A DNA stretch of 64,000 nucleotides from Candidatus Allochristensenella caecavium. Its GTDB lineage: Bacteria > Bacillota > Clostridia > Christensenellales > QAND01. Position 1 is the stretch's first letter; every line of letters begins with the position of its first letter. Made by a program: the position numbers and the translations under genes. Of this stretch, positions 1 to 14,594 are shown piece after piece. The notes below the pieces were generated by a model. The model was not told where the DNA came from and did not search any database. It saw only the letters and a list, made by a program, of their open reading frames with translations. Location: assembly GCA_904397865.1 (NCBI GenBank), contig CAJFOS010000002.1, positions 1 to 64,000 on the forward strand, given 5' to 3'.

Positions 1-26
1 AGATAAAAGAAAGAAGATTGATAGAA

Positions 27-62
27 AAAAAGAACCGATTAGAGTTCCTTTCGGTTCTTTTC
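27..62. terminator. Intrinsic terminator, both directions possible
   Basis: An AAAAAGAACCG / CGGTTCTTTT inverted repeat encloses a 14-base loop, with A and T tracts on either side. It may end a gene entering from the left of the window, or act as a second stop behind the integrase. Confidence 0.6.
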
Positions 63-220
63 CTATATAAAGATATATCCCGGTTATCCGTTTCCCTCGG
101 ATAGTTATGAAAAGTTGTCCTTTCTCGTCAAAAGTTCTTAAAAGATGTAACGAGATGTACCAAACTCCTTAAAAGATGTAGGAAGTTCTTAAAACTTGTT
201 CCGAAGATTTGAAAAGTTTT

Positions 221-261
221 AAAAAGATATAGGGAGATGTAGAAAATTCTACTCTCCCTAT
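221..261 (-). terminator. Integrase terminator
   Basis: Nested inverted repeats ATAGGGAG/CTCCCTAT and GTAGAA/TTCTAC (229-261) form a long hairpin. On the minus strand a T tract (221-225) follows. It begins six bases after the integrase stop codon. Confidence 0.7.
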
Positions 262-266
262 CAAAT

Positions 267-1475
267 TTAGAGGCCAAACGCCGCCGCCAGTTTATTGGTG
301 GCGTTTTTCATATGGAGCAAATCAGATTTCACATAAAAGTTTAATGTGGTGCTTGCGTCGCTATGTCCTAATATTTCTTGAACGCTCTTTATATCTGCTC
401 CATTATTTAATAACAATGTAGCACAAGAATGACGCAAATCGTGGGGAGATAACTCTGGCAAACCATTCCTTTTCATAAAATTTTTGACCTTTCTCGTAAT
501 TGCGTTTGGGTCTTTTGGAATAGTGTTTCCTTTATCACTTGGAAAAACAAAAGTGTTTGTTTGACTAAATAAATGAAATTCTCGTTTATACTGTTTAAGA
601 AGTTCCGCAACAACGGAAAGCAGAGGAATTATTCGATTGCTGTTTTCCGTCTTGGGCGTATCTACTACAATGCCTTTTCTTTTGGTATAGGTTACATTCC
701 TTTTTATCTCAATAGTAAGATTATCAAAATCAATATCGCCCCATTGTAGCCCCAAAAGTTCGCCCCGGCGCAAACCCGTGGTAATAAGTAGATAAAGCAT
801 ACAGCGAAAATCAATAGAACATTTCGGTAACAATGAAAAGAAAACCTCTGCTTGTTCTTGTGTAAATGCTTCTACCTTTTTCTTTGCCAGTTTAGGACAC
901 TCCACTTTGTCCATCGGGTTTTTAATAATAAGTTCTTGTTCTATAGCAAATCCAAAAATTAAAGTCAATACACAGTAATGATGTCGAATAGTTTTATCCG
1001 ATAATGCTTTTCCTTGTTTTGTTTTATATGCGGTTCGAAGATAGATAATATATTCTTGTATCTGTAGTGATGTTATCTTTTGAAGAATTTTATCATCAAA
1101 ATATTCGGATATTTTATTTGTTATATGCCGATAAAATTCAATAGTAGTATGCTTATGTTCTCCATCGCAAACGCAAAGGGGAAACCATACGTTTTGAATA
1201 AAGTCGGAGAAATCCGTCTTGGTTCGGTCTATCTCCCTTGCCTTGACGCGCGCGGGGTCTTTCAAGTCCTGTTCATACTCCGCCTTGACCTGCTTTTCCC
1301 ATTCTGCGGCGGCTTTGAGGGCGGCACGTTCCGCTTTGGTAGGGGTCAGGTCTGAGGGAGCATACCACGTGGTGTATCTGGTAATTTGCTTGCCGAGTTC
1401 TGTTTTGCCTAAGTAGGCACGGAAGCGATAGGAGATTCCTTTCTCATTGTTGGGGTTCTTGATGATGGTAGCCAT
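267..1475 (-). CDS. Tyrosine-type site-specific integrase
   Basis: Integrase of the phage/ICE tyrosine recombinase family, 402 aa, which would insert or excise a mobile element at an attachment site. Residues about 12-75 look like an AP2-type arm-binding domain, 85-190 a SAM-like core-binding domain, and 205-395 the catalytic domain. Visible catalytic residues are R236 (TGLRRGEL), K275, H345 and R348 (HDLRH), H371 (LGHSD) and Y381, so the enzyme appears intact. The ATG follows AAAGGA with about nine bases of spacing. The gene lies just past the 3' end of tRNA-Pro, the classic place for an integrase whose att site is in the tRNA. Codons for roughly the first 85 residues are GC-rich and the rest clearly AT-rich, which suggests a mosaic gene. 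No excisionase or other element gene is visible in the window. Confidence 0.93.
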   Translation of the reverse strand: MATIIKNPNNEKGISYRFRAYLGKTELGKQITRYTTWYAPSDLTPTKAERAALKAAAEWEKQVKAEYEQDLKDPARVKAREIDRTKTDFSDFIQNVWFPLCVCDGEHKHTTIEFYRHITNKISEYFDDKILQKITSLQIQEYIIYLRTAYKTKQGKALSDKTIRHHYCVLTLIFGFAIEQELIIKNPMDKVECPKLAKKKVEAFTQEQAEVFFSLLPKCSIDFRCMLYLLITTGLRRGELLGLQWGDIDFDNLTIEIKRNVTYTKRKGIVVDTPKTENSNRIIPLLSVVAELLKQYKREFHLFSQTNTFVFPSDKGNTIPKDPNAITRKVKNFMKRNGLPELSPHDLRHSCATLLLNNGADIKSVQEILGHSDASTTLNFYVKSDLLHMKNATNKLAAAFGL

Positions 1476-1528
1476 TTAGTAGTGTCCTTTCTCGCTATCA
1501 ATGCTTTCGGACACATTTTTGACCAACC

Positions 1529-1548
1529 AGTGTGCTTTTTAGTGTGCT
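1529..1548. repeat. Direct repeat upstream of the integrase
   Basis: AGTGTGCT occurs twice (1529-1536 and 1541-1548) with a 12-base period, between the integrase start and the tRNA-Pro terminator. Its position is compatible with an arm-type integrase or regulator site. This is inference only. Confidence 0.35.
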
Positions 1549-1573
1549 ATTTTCAGATATACGGTATCAAGAG

Positions 1574-1614
1574 AAAAAAGAAAACCACCGAAAACGCTTT
1601 GTTTTCGGTGGTTT
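1574..1614 (-). terminator. tRNA-Pro terminator
   Basis: A near-perfect stem pairs AAACCACCGAAAAC with its complement (1582-1614). On the minus strand a CTTTTTTCTC tract follows. It separates the tRNA from the integrase. Confidence 0.8.
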
Positions 1615-1618
1615 CCGA

Positions 1619-1695
1619 TGGTCTGGGTGAGAGGATTTGAACCTCCGGCCTCTTGAACCCCATTCAAGCACGCTACCAAACTGCGCCACACCCAG
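1619..1695 (-). tRNA. tRNA-Pro (anticodon GGG), CCA encoded
   Basis: Read on the minus strand, the acceptor CTGGGTG pairs with CACCCAG. The anticodon stem is CTTGA/TCAAG with loop ATGGGGT, so the anticodon is GGG. The T arm carries TTCAAAT. The discriminator is A and CCA is encoded at 1621-1619. Its 3' end faces the integrase and is the natural candidate for the att core. Confidence 0.95.
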
Positions 1696-1706
1696 TCGCA
1701 ATAGTG

Positions 1707-1736
1707 ATAATATACCAACCTACCTGTCCTTGTCAA
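1707..1736 (-). promoter_or_regulatory. tRNA-Pro promoter
   Basis: On the minus strand there is a -35 TTGACA (1736-1731). The -10 is TATATT with a 16-base spacer or TATTAT with an 18-base spacer. It lies a little over ten bases upstream of the tRNA. Confidence 0.75.
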
Positions 1737-2082
1737 GAAAAAGCGGACGTTCTGCCGTAAAAAACAGATGAAACAAGAAAGCCATTTCTTCTGTTTTTGA
1801 TATGATAAACCACAAAGAAATGCGTCCCCTTTTCCCCTTTTCGGTTTGTTCATCCGCTTATATTCCCGTACTTATGCCCGCATAAGATATCTCTTCTTTT
1901 ACGCTACCATCCGACTTTTCCGCTGGCTATTCTTGGTCGATTTGCGCCGTCTTCGTTCGAAACGAGCATACACGCTGATACACTCTATCCTCACGCCCTG
2001 CTTGCCGCCTTCGTCCTGTATTCTAACAAAGGGAATTCTCCCTCCTCCCCTTTTTCAGTGGCAGACGGTAAATTTCCCATTT
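1737..2082. other. Intergenic region without a recognised gene
   Basis: About 345 bases lie between the tRNA-Pro promoter and the spoIVA terminator. The open frames across it have no ribosome binding site, and one of them runs through the tRNA. I see no RNA structure I recognise. Confidence 0.5.
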
Positions 2083-2113
2083 AAAAAGGCATGGCAGCCG
2101 CCATGCCTTTTTT
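2083..2113 (-). terminator. spoIVA terminator
   Basis: A perfect GGCATGGC / GCCATGCC stem with a four-base loop is flanked by A and T tracts, directly after the spoIVA stop codon. It could work in both directions. Confidence 0.85.
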
Positions 2114-2114
2114 C

Positions 2115-3593
2115 TCAGAATAGAATGCAGATTAGGTTGTTCCGCCCTTCGTTGATGATACGCTGCAGCGTCATCTGCATCTTGGCCTGTGCCTCTTCCG
2201 GCATGCGTGTCAGCTTGTTGGAAAGCCCTTCTTTAACCAGTTCGTGCAGTGACTTACCGAAGATGTTGGTCGACCAAATCATCGCCGGGTCGTTCTCAAA
2301 TTCACTGAGCAGGTAATCCAACAGTTCTTCGCTCTGTTTTTCTGAACCGACAATCGGAGAAACCTCGGTTTCGATATCCACCCGCATGAAGTGCAAGCTG
2401 GGCGCGCTGGCCTTCAAACGCACACCATAGCGATTGCCCTGACGTACGATTTCCGGTTCTTCCAGCTTAAGCTCATCCATAGACGGCTGCACAACGCCAT
2501 AACCCGTTTCACGCACCGCCTGCAGCGCTTCAGCGATGCGGTCATATTCCCGTTTAGCCGTAACCAGGTCTTTGATGATGGATACCAGATGATATTCACT
2601 CTCAATCGGATAACCGCATTCATCCCCCAAAATCTGGTAAAATAATTCTTTTTTTGGTTCGGCGGCGATTTCTGCCATACCCTGCCCAAGGGCCAACTGC
2701 TTCAGCTGAGGCGGCTGCAGATATTCACAGGTCCCCAATTCCTCCACCAACAGCGGATAGTCGCGCAGTTTCTGCAGTTGTTCCGTCGCATTTTTCAGGT
2801 GCTCGCAGACATTTTCCAGCAGCCAATGCCCATCGGAAAGCGCCATCACCCAGTCCGGAAGCGCAATGCGTACCTCACGCAGCGGGAATTCGAACAATAC
2901 GTTGCGCAACAGGTTTTCCATATCCGCCTGCTGCATCTCCATCACGTTGGTTGCCAACACCGGTACGCCATATTTTTGTTCCAGCGCCTCGCGCAGCGAC
3001 TTTGCATCATCACTTTGCGGCATCAAACTGTTGAGCACAATAACAAATGGTTTGCCCAGCTGCTGCAATTCCTCGATAACACGCTCTTCGCTCTGCACGT
3101 ATGAGGAACGGGGAATCTCCGTAACCGTCCCGTCCGTTGTCACAACTACGCCAATCGTGCTATGGTCGGCAATGACTTTTCGTGTTCCAATCTCCGCCGC
3201 TTCTGCAAATGGGATATCATAGTCAAACCAGGGCGTCCGTACCATGCGTGGGCCCTGTTCATCCTGTTGGCCCGTCGCGCCGTCAACCAAATAACCGACA
3301 CAGTCCACCATGCGTACCTTGACCGTCGCGCCTTCCAAGTCAATCTCCGCGGCCTCATTAGGCACAAAATGCGGCTGGGTGGTCATGATTGCGCGGCCCG
3401 CTCCACTCTGCGGCAACTCATCGTTGATGCGCTCCTTTTTAAACGGATTTTCCACCATAGGCAGTACCATCAAATCCATGAATTTTTTAATAAAGGTACT
3501 TTTGCCCGTTCGCACCGGCCCCACGACGCCAAAATAGATTTCGCCTTGTGTACGGCTGGCAATATCCTGGTACAAATCGTACTGTTCCATCAT
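2115..3593 (-). CDS. spoIVA: Stage IV sporulation protein A (SpoIVA)
   Basis: Spore-coat morphogenetic ATPase that polymerises on the forespore outer surface and anchors the coat. The 492 aa length equals the usual family length. The N-terminal P-loop domain shows Walker A GPVRTGKST at residues 25-33 and a Walker B-like DCVGY near residue 97. A middle domain and the conserved C-terminal segment that localises the protein follow. The tail ends in ICILF. GGGGAGGAAAGC precedes the first of two adjacent ATGs. The gene has its own terminator and stands alone between tRNA-Pro and the topoisomerase operon. It is the clearest evidence in the window that the organism makes endospores. A mother-cell sigma-E promoter is expected from the family, but I could not identify one confidently. 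Confidence 0.97.
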   Translation of the reverse strand: MMEQYDLYQDIASRTQGEIYFGVVGPVRTGKSTFIKKFMDLMVLPMVENPFKKERINDELPQSGAGRAIMTTQPHFVPNEAAEIDLEGATVKVRMVDCVGYLVDGATGQQDEQGPRMVRTPWFDYDIPFAEAAEIGTRKVIADHSTIGVVVTTDGTVTEIPRSSYVQSEERVIEELQQLGKPFVIVLNSLMPQSDDAKSLREALEQKYGVPVLATNVMEMQQADMENLLRNVLFEFPLREVRIALPDWVMALSDGHWLLENVCEHLKNATEQLQKLRDYPLLVEELGTCEYLQPPQLKQLALGQGMAEIAAEPKKELFYQILGDECGYPIESEYHLVSIIKDLVTAKREYDRIAEALQAVRETGYGVVQPSMDELKLEEPEIVRQGNRYGVRLKASAPSLHFMRVDIETEVSPIVGSEKQSEELLDYLLSEFENDPAMIWSTNIFGKSLHELVKEGLSNKLTRMPEEAQAKMQMTLQRIINEGRNNLICILF

Positions 3594-3710
3594 GCTTTCC
3601 TCCCCTTGTGCGCTTTACATTTCAACATATGCATACCCTGAACGGAACAGAACGAAATTCGCTGATTTTTCAGCGCTTGTGTCTTTGTTTTACCATGCTT
3701 TCCACATACC

Positions 3711-3740
3711 AAAAAAGAGGGGCGTCTTCCCCCTCTTTTG
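3711..3740 (-). terminator. Terminator of the topoisomerase operon
   Basis: AAAAGAGGGG pairs with CCCCTCTTTT around a short loop, followed by a T tract on the minus strand. It lies 22 bases beyond the topoisomerase A stop. Confidence 0.85.
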
Positions 3741-3761
3741 TCTATATCCGGTTCATGTGCG

Positions 3762-8695
<4,934 letters not shown>

Positions 8696-8741
8696 GAATA
8701 GCCCCTTTATCTTGCGTAATTAAAAAATGCCTAACATATAT

Positions 8742-8769
8742 ATTGTATCGATTCGGCTGCATTTGGCAA
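8742..8769 (-). promoter_or_regulatory. Promoter for the LiaF-like/topoisomerase operon
   Basis: On the minus strand a -35 TTGCCA (8769-8764), 16-base spacer and -10 TACAAT (8747-8742) lie about 47 bases before the LiaF-like ATG. Confidence 0.65.
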
Positions 8770-8822
8770 GTATTTTCGGCAGATTCGCTCCCTGTTATCC
8801 ACGATGCGCATCCCCTATCCGT

Positions 8823-8854
8823 AAAAAGCCGTGGGGACCTTATGTTCCCCGACG
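8823..8854 (-). terminator. Terminator of the SPOR-domain gene
   Basis: AAAGCCGTGGGGA pairs imperfectly with TCCCCGACGGCTTT. It starts within about ten bases of the stop codon. A tracts and T tracts flank it, so it may also act in the other direction. Confidence 0.7.
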
Positions 8855-8863
8855 GCTTTATTT

Positions 8864-9697
8864 TCATCCTTTTAGGCCCTTTGCATATCCGGCGCACAGG
8901 CGTATACAAGCATGCTGAATCCATGCGCTGCGTTGCGCCTGCGTTCCATCAATAGCTGTACCTAAATCGACCATCGCCCCTTCCGTTGCCGCACGCAATG
9001 TGTCCACAAATACACTGGCGCCTGCGTCGATTTCATTTAACTTATTCTGCAACTCCTGCAACTGCGTACGAGCCTGCCTGGCTTTCTCTTTGGCCTCTTC
9101 CGGCTTTTCCACAAGAACTGTGGCCTCAAACAACGTCGTACGTGTCTGTTCGTACAACCCTTGTGCTTCCTTCAACACCTTTGCCTGTGCATCAGTCTGC
9201 ACGTACGCCTTTCCCGCTTCCACCGTTATGGGATACACCTTTGTTTCCATCGATTCCGCCAATCGTTCCTTGACGTTCTTCGCATCATCCTCTTGCTGAT
9301 AACAGGAAAGCAAAACACGGTAGCTGCTTCCATCTTGCAGAATATATCCTGCGCCGCCTTTCGCCTGGATATTTTTGGATTCAGTGGAAGCATTGTCGCT
9401 GGAAGAGAACACACCAGTTTGCAACGTGTACACCGCCTGAGCGGGCATTTCAACAACTACACTGCCCTGCTGCGCCGGCGTAGCCTGTGCAGAGGGAGCC
9501 GGCGTCTGCTTTTCCTCACCAAAAAGACCCAAGCTTGAAGCAACGGGCTGGATAACGTTCTTTGCCAGCCATGTACCGGCTGTACCCGCCGCACCAAAAT
9601 AAGCGACCCCTACCAACACAATCGCCAGCAACAGCCAGCCTCCATTATGGGAATGGGAACGCCGCCGCTGCGGCGGACGTCTGCGCCTGGATTGCAT
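8864..9697 (-). CDS. SPOR-domain membrane protein
   Basis: 277-aa single-pass protein. The N terminus is very basic (residues 1-17, RRRRPPQRRR), followed by one transmembrane helix (about 20-45) and a Pro/Ala/Gln-rich linker (about 65-80). A SPOR-like domain follows at about 88-160, with YTLQTGVFSS, GAGYILQDGSSYRVLL and Q-rich helices. The C-terminal part is a predicted coiled coil (about 170-245). SPOR domains bind denuded peptidoglycan at septa or, in spore formers, at sites of cortex remodelling. The gene is monocistronic, between groEL and the topoisomerase operon. The exact target is not known. Confidence 0.8.
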   Translation of the reverse strand: MQSRRRRPPQRRRSHSHNGGWLLLAIVLVGVAYFGAAGTAGTWLAKNVIQPVASSLGLFGEEKQTPAPSAQATPAQQGSVVVEMPAQAVYTLQTGVFSSSDNASTESKNIQAKGGAGYILQDGSSYRVLLSCYQQEDDAKNVKERLAESMETKVYPITVEAGKAYVQTDAQAKVLKEAQGLYEQTRTTLFEATVLVEKPEEAKEKARQARTQLQELQNKLNEIDAGASVFVDTLRAATEGAMVDLGTAIDGTQAQRSAWIQHACIRLCAGYAKGLKG

Positions 9698-9759
9698 CCA
9701 TCGTCACCCCTTTTTCTACCGCTTTGTTGTAAACTATGCAGAAACAGGGATTTATATGC

Positions 9760-9793
9760 AAAAAAGAACCCCACCTTCCGTGGGGTTCTTTTT
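9760..9793 (-). terminator. groESL terminator
   Basis: AAAAAGAACCCCAC pairs perfectly with GTGGGGTTCTTTTT around a five-base loop, 13 bases past the groEL stop. It can function in both directions. Confidence 0.88.
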
Positions 9794-9805
9794 CTTGGCA
9801 GTGAA

Positions 9806-11446
<1,641 letters not shown>

Positions 11447-11734
11447 TTATTTTTCCACCACTGCCATGATTTCACTCTGGCGGGCCAACAGGTATTCAAC
11501 GCCTTCAAATTTGATTTCGTTGCCGGCATAACGGCGGTAAATCACCGTATCCCCTTCCTTGAGATACATCGTGACTTCTTTTCCATCCACCATGCCGCCC
11601 GGGCCAACCGCCATGACGGTTGCCATCATCGGCTTTTCTTTGGCTGAATCCGGAATGATAATCCCACCCTGGGTTACCTCTTCCTTTTCCACAGCTTTGA
11701 GAAGCACCATGTCTGCCAACGGTTTGATTTTCAT
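11447..11734 (-). CDS. groS: Co-chaperonin GroES
   Basis: 10-kDa lid of the GroEL chamber, 95 aa, normal length. It has the N-terminal strand with PLADMVLLKAVEKEE, the mobile-loop region TQGGIIIPDSAKEKP (about residues 20-36), and the terminal beta strands ending in EIMAVVEK. AGGAGGAATCACAC precedes the ATG. It is the first gene of the heat-shock unit, with CIRCE about 50 bases upstream. Confidence 0.98.
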   Translation of the reverse strand: MKIKPLADMVLLKAVEKEEVTQGGIIIPDSAKEKPMMATVMAVGPGGMVDGKEVTMYLKEGDTVIYRRYAGNEIKFEGVEYLLARQSEIMAVVEK

Positions 11735-11781
11735 GTGTGATTCCTCCTATTGTTTATGTTCTAAATTCTTCTCGCTTCTTG

Positions 11782-11808
11782 TTAGCACTCATCATCATCG
11801 AGTGCTAA
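11782..11808 (-). promoter_or_regulatory. CIRCE operator (HrcA site)
   Basis: The inverted repeat TTAGCACTC-N9-GAGTGCTAA is a perfect match to the CIRCE consensus. It lies between the groES promoter and the groES start, so HrcA should repress groESL when not under heat stress. No hrcA is in the window. Confidence 0.97.
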
Positions 11809-11815
11809 CATCTGT

Positions 11816-11844
11816 ATAATAGTCAATCGCCCGCATTTTTGCAA
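11816..11844 (-). promoter_or_regulatory. groESL promoter
   Basis: On the minus strand a -35 TTGCAA (11844-11839), 17-base spacer and -10 TATTAT (11821-11816) lie immediately upstream of CIRCE. The operator therefore covers the likely transcription start. Confidence 0.75.
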
Positions 11845-12026
11845 GTATTTTTTTCTCTTTTTTTTAAAATTTTTTCTTCTATTTTCCTGTTTATCCAGTT
11901 CATTCTCTTGTATCCTCGTTTTTTCTTGCAAAATCAAAAGAATTTCTTATTTTCACCAAAAACAGCTTGCATCCGTGCGTAAAATCATGTTCAATAAAAT
12001 TTAGAATGTATAAGGAGGAACTGGGC

Positions 12027-12506
12027 ATGCCGCAGTTTGATAAATGGGATATTCGTTTTATGCGTCTGGCGCAGGAAGTTGCTTCCTGGTCGAGCTGCTA
12101 TCAGGAAAATCGGCACGTCGGTGCCGTGATTGTGAAAAACAAGCGCGTATTAACAACTGGTTATAACGGCGCGCCATCCGGCATCGCCAGCTGTGTGGAA
12201 CGCAAGGATTGTATGCGCCGCCGGCTTAATATTCCCAGCGGCACACGGCACGAACTTTGCTATGCCATTCATGCTGAACAGAACGCCATCATTCAAGCCG
12301 CCAAGACCGGCGTATGCATCGATGGCGCAACGCTTTACTGCACGCATCAGCCTTGCGTCATCTGTGCGAAGATGATTATCAACGCCGGTATCCGCCGCAT
12401 CGTCTATCAACAGGGATATCCTGATGATTTTTCACTCGAATTGATGCGGGAGGCCAATGTCGTCCTCGAACGTTTTACGCCCGAGGAGGAACCCGCTCAA
12501 TCCTGA
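12027..12506 (+). CDS. comEB: dCMP deaminase / cytidine-deoxycytidylate deaminase family (ComEB-like)
   Basis: Zinc enzyme that deaminates dCMP to dUMP, feeding dTMP synthesis. 159 aa from the ATG at 12027, chosen because AAGGAGG sits eight bases upstream. A longer frame from 11967 has no good ribosome site. The zinc and catalytic motif is H82-A-E84 with C110-x-x-C113 (HAEQN ... PCVIC). A second metal or allosteric motif region contains C56 and C62. The gene stands alone on the plus strand and is closed by a terminator shared with the convergent divIVA-like gene. In Bacillus the homologue sits in the comE operon, but no competence genes are beside it here. Confidence 0.93.
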   Translation: MPQFDKWDIRFMRLAQEVASWSSCYQENRHVGAVIVKNKRVLTTGYNGAPSGIASCVERKDCMRRRLNIPSGTRHELCYAIHAEQNAIIQAAKTGVCIDGATLYCTHQPCVICAKMIINAGIRRIVYQQGYPDDFSLELMREANVVLERFTPEEEPAQS

Positions 12507-12517
12507 ACAGGCAAAAG

Positions 12518-12545
12518 AAAAAGCGTCCCGGCAGGACGCTTTTTT
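12518..12545. terminator. Bidirectional terminator between comEB and divIVA-like gene
   Basis: AAAAAGCGTCC pairs with GGACGCTTTTT around a five-base loop. The T tract on the plus side overlaps the last codons of the convergent gene. Confidence 0.88.
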
Positions 12546-13119
12546 ATTCTTCTTTTTCTTCACTGGATACATCCGCATGCCGAATGCTGTAAAGTTTGCG
12601 CATCAAAGCACGTGCGGTGTGTGGTTGTCCCTCTTCCTCCACCCGAATCCCTTCCGGCGGGTCGAAATGGATATTGTCAAAGCGCGTTCCATCCTCATAC
12701 AACATGGTGAACTGACCCATATCACCCAATGCATCTTTGGCATTAGCCGCCGCCTGTTCCAGCTGGGTCATTCGTTCTTTCAACTCATCAATTGTCTGAT
12801 GCAGTTGCTGGGGCGTTTGCCCGCCCAAATGAATCAGATTCTCCTCCAGCTTGGCAACGCGGGCGCGCTCTGCCGACAAGTGCTCTTCCAATTCGCGCAC
12901 GCGCGTTTGTGCCGCCATCATCAGCTCCGCCGCATCCTGATAACCCGTGCGTGCGACGTTCAGTTCCACCGCAAGCTGTACATTTTCTTCCGCCACGGCC
13001 TGTATCCGGGCATCCACCTGGCCGCGTTCCTCTTCCATCTGTTTAGCCAGCCGTTCCAGGTGCGCATCCACCTGCGCCCGGTTATAACCGAAAAAAGAGC
13101 GTTTGAACTTCGTCCGCAC
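12544..13119 (-). CDS. divIVA: DivIVA-domain protein
   Basis: Coiled-coil scaffold protein, 191 aa. The N terminus carries the DivIVA lipid-binding motif (FKRSFFGYNRAQVDAHL, residues 4-20). A long predicted coiled coil follows, about 20-135. The C-terminal ~50 residues are a short folded segment and an acidic tail ending in SSEEKEE. DivIVA proteins recognise negatively curved membrane at poles and septa and recruit partners. The family includes paralogues such as GpsB and SepIVA-like proteins, so the exact role is open. It is the last gene of an lgt-pncB-divIVA-like unit rather than beside sepF/ylm genes as in many Firmicutes. Confidence 0.8.
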   Translation of the reverse strand: MRTKFKRSFFGYNRAQVDAHLERLAKQMEEERGQVDARIQAVAEENVQLAVELNVARTGYQDAAELMMAAQTRVRELEEHLSAERARVAKLEENLIHLGGQTPQQLHQTIDELKERMTQLEQAAANAKDALGDMGQFTMLYEDGTRFDNIHFDPPEGIRVEEEGQPHTARALMRKLYSIRHADVSSEEKEE

Positions 13120-13154
13120 CGCTATGTCCCCCGTCCTATCTACACGAGCACGCT

Positions 13155-14591
13155 TTAGCCGCGTTGCTCCTCAATCATCTTTTCCTTCAAATCATACAAT
13201 TCCTGCGAAAGGTCCACCTTGTAAATATGCGGTTTGCGCAGGCGCTTATATTCATCCCAAAGCGTGGCGATTTCACGCTTTGCATAAGCACGGATTTCCT
13301 GTAAACACGGGCTTTGATAAACCTGTTTTCCCCGAACAAACACGGGCACCAGTAACTCACGCAAGGTGTAATTGGTCAGCGTGGTTTTCTTCCAGGTCTC
13401 TTCCGGGTCAAAAATCGTCAGCGGCTTTGTGGCGTCGTATTGCTCATGTTCCAGGCAAATCAAGTCCGCCAACGCACGCTTGCCTGTTGCGTCATAAATC
13501 CGCAACACCTTTTTATAGCCCGGGTTGGTAATTTTGGCTACGTTGTCCGATAGCTTGATGCGAGGCATCATCTTGCCGTCTCTTTCCAGAGCACTCAGTT
13601 TATACACACCGCCCAATGAAGGGGCATTCTCGCTGGTAATCAGTTTCGTGCCTACCCCCCATACGTCAATCCGGGCGCCTTGATTGCGCAAATCATAAAT
13701 TGTTTCTTCATCCAGGTCGGATGAGGCAAAAATGATAGCATCCTCAAAGCCCGCTTCGTCCAACATGGCCCTCGCCTTTTTGGAGATATATGCCAAATCA
13801 CCGGAATCAAGCCGAATCCCCATGGGCTTGTGGCCCTGAGCGCGGAGTTCCTGGAATACCGTAATGGCGTTGGGTACGCCCTGGCGCAACGAATCATATG
13901 TATCCACCAGCAACAAGCATGTGTCTGGATACGCCCTTGCATAGGCGCGGAATGCCTCCAGTTCGCTGTCAAAGGCCATGACCCAGCTATGCCCATGCGT
14001 CCCCTTGACCGGAATGTCAAACAGCTGGCCCGTCATCACATTGGATGTTCCGTTGCAACCGCCAATCACAGCGGCACGTGCTCCATAAATGCCTGCATCC
14101 GGCCCCTGTGCCCGCCGCAAGCCAAATTCCGTCACGTTATCCTTGTCCCCTGCTGCATAACATACGCGGCTGGCTTTGGTTGCAATCAGCGTTTGATGGT
14201 TGATAATGGTCAACAATGCCGTCTCTACCAGTTGCGCTTCAATAATCGGCGCTTTGATGCGCAAAAGCGGTTCACCAGGAAATACAGGCGTCCCTTCGGG
14301 AATAGCGTATAAATCCCCGGTAAAAGTCAAATGCCGCAGCATATCCAAAAACGCATCCGAAAACAGATGCAATGAACGCAGATAGGCAATATCATCCTCT
14401 GTAAACGTGATGTTCTTAATATAATCAATCGCTTGGTCCAGACCCGCCATCACCGCATAGGTACTGTTTCCCGAAGGTTTGCGGAAAAACAAATCGAATA
14501 CGGCTTCCTCGTTGGTTTGGTTGAGAAAATGGCCGTACATCATTGTAAGCTGATAGAGGTCGGTCATCATTGTAAGATTGCGCTCTGCCAT
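13155..14591 (-). CDS. pncB: Nicotinate phosphoribosyltransferase
   Basis: Converts nicotinate, PRPP and ATP to nicotinate mononucleotide in NAD salvage. 478 aa, in the normal range. Recognisable family segments are the N-terminal LTMMTDLYQLTMMYGHF, GTHGHSWVMAF (phosphohistidine loop region, near residue 195), LLVDTYDS, GIRLDSGDLAYISK, and SSDLDEETIYDL. The ATG lies four bases after the lgt stop, and its AGGAGG ribosome site is inside the last lgt codons, so the two are tightly coupled. The divIVA-like gene follows 35 bases later. Confidence 0.96.
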   Translation of the reverse strand: MAERNLTMMTDLYQLTMMYGHFLNQTNEEAVFDLFFRKPSGNSTYAVMAGLDQAIDYIKNITFTEDDIAYLRSLHLFSDAFLDMLRHLTFTGDLYAIPEGTPVFPGEPLLRIKAPIIEAQLVETALLTIINHQTLIATKASRVCYAAGDKDNVTEFGLRRAQGPDAGIYGARAAVIGGCNGTSNVMTGQLFDIPVKGTHGHSWVMAFDSELEAFRAYARAYPDTCLLLVDTYDSLRQGVPNAITVFQELRAQGHKPMGIRLDSGDLAYISKKARAMLDEAGFEDAIIFASSDLDEETIYDLRNQGARIDVWGVGTKLITSENAPSLGGVYKLSALERDGKMMPRIKLSDNVAKITNPGYKKVLRIYDATGKRALADLICLEHEQYDATKPLTIFDPEETWKKTTLTNYTLRELLVPVFVRGKQVYQSPCLQEIRAYAKREIATLWDEYKRLRKPHIYKVDLSQELYDLKEKMIEEQRG

Positions 14592-14594
14592 CGA

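Larger units (their letters stand above)
1..266. repeat. AT-rich non-coding tail of the integrase region with short direct repeats
   Basis: I see no gene here. The stretch is markedly AT-rich compared with the core genes. The 13-base motif CTTAAAAGATGTA occurs twice, at 137-149 and 168-180. AAGTTCTTAAAA occurs at 132-143 and 183-194, and GAGATGTA at 152-159 and 234-241. Short direct repeats near a tyrosine integrase can be arm-type binding sites, but nothing proves that here. The far end of any mobile element lies outside the window to the left. Confidence 0.5.

Noticed and set aside
86-95. Quinolone-resistance reading of Thr at the Ser83-equivalent of the topoisomerase A subunit (codons within 3762-6203)
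   Set aside because: Thr is the natural residue in several Clostridia, so it is not evidence of resistance. The start and end given here are residue numbers (86-95 of the protein).
1539-1853. Minus-strand open frame of 104 codons
   Set aside because: It runs through tRNA-Pro and its terminator and promoter and has no ribosome binding site.
1846-2316. Plus-strand open frame of 156 codons
   Set aside because: Overlaps the spoIVA 3' end and terminator in antisense; no ribosome site and no family pattern.
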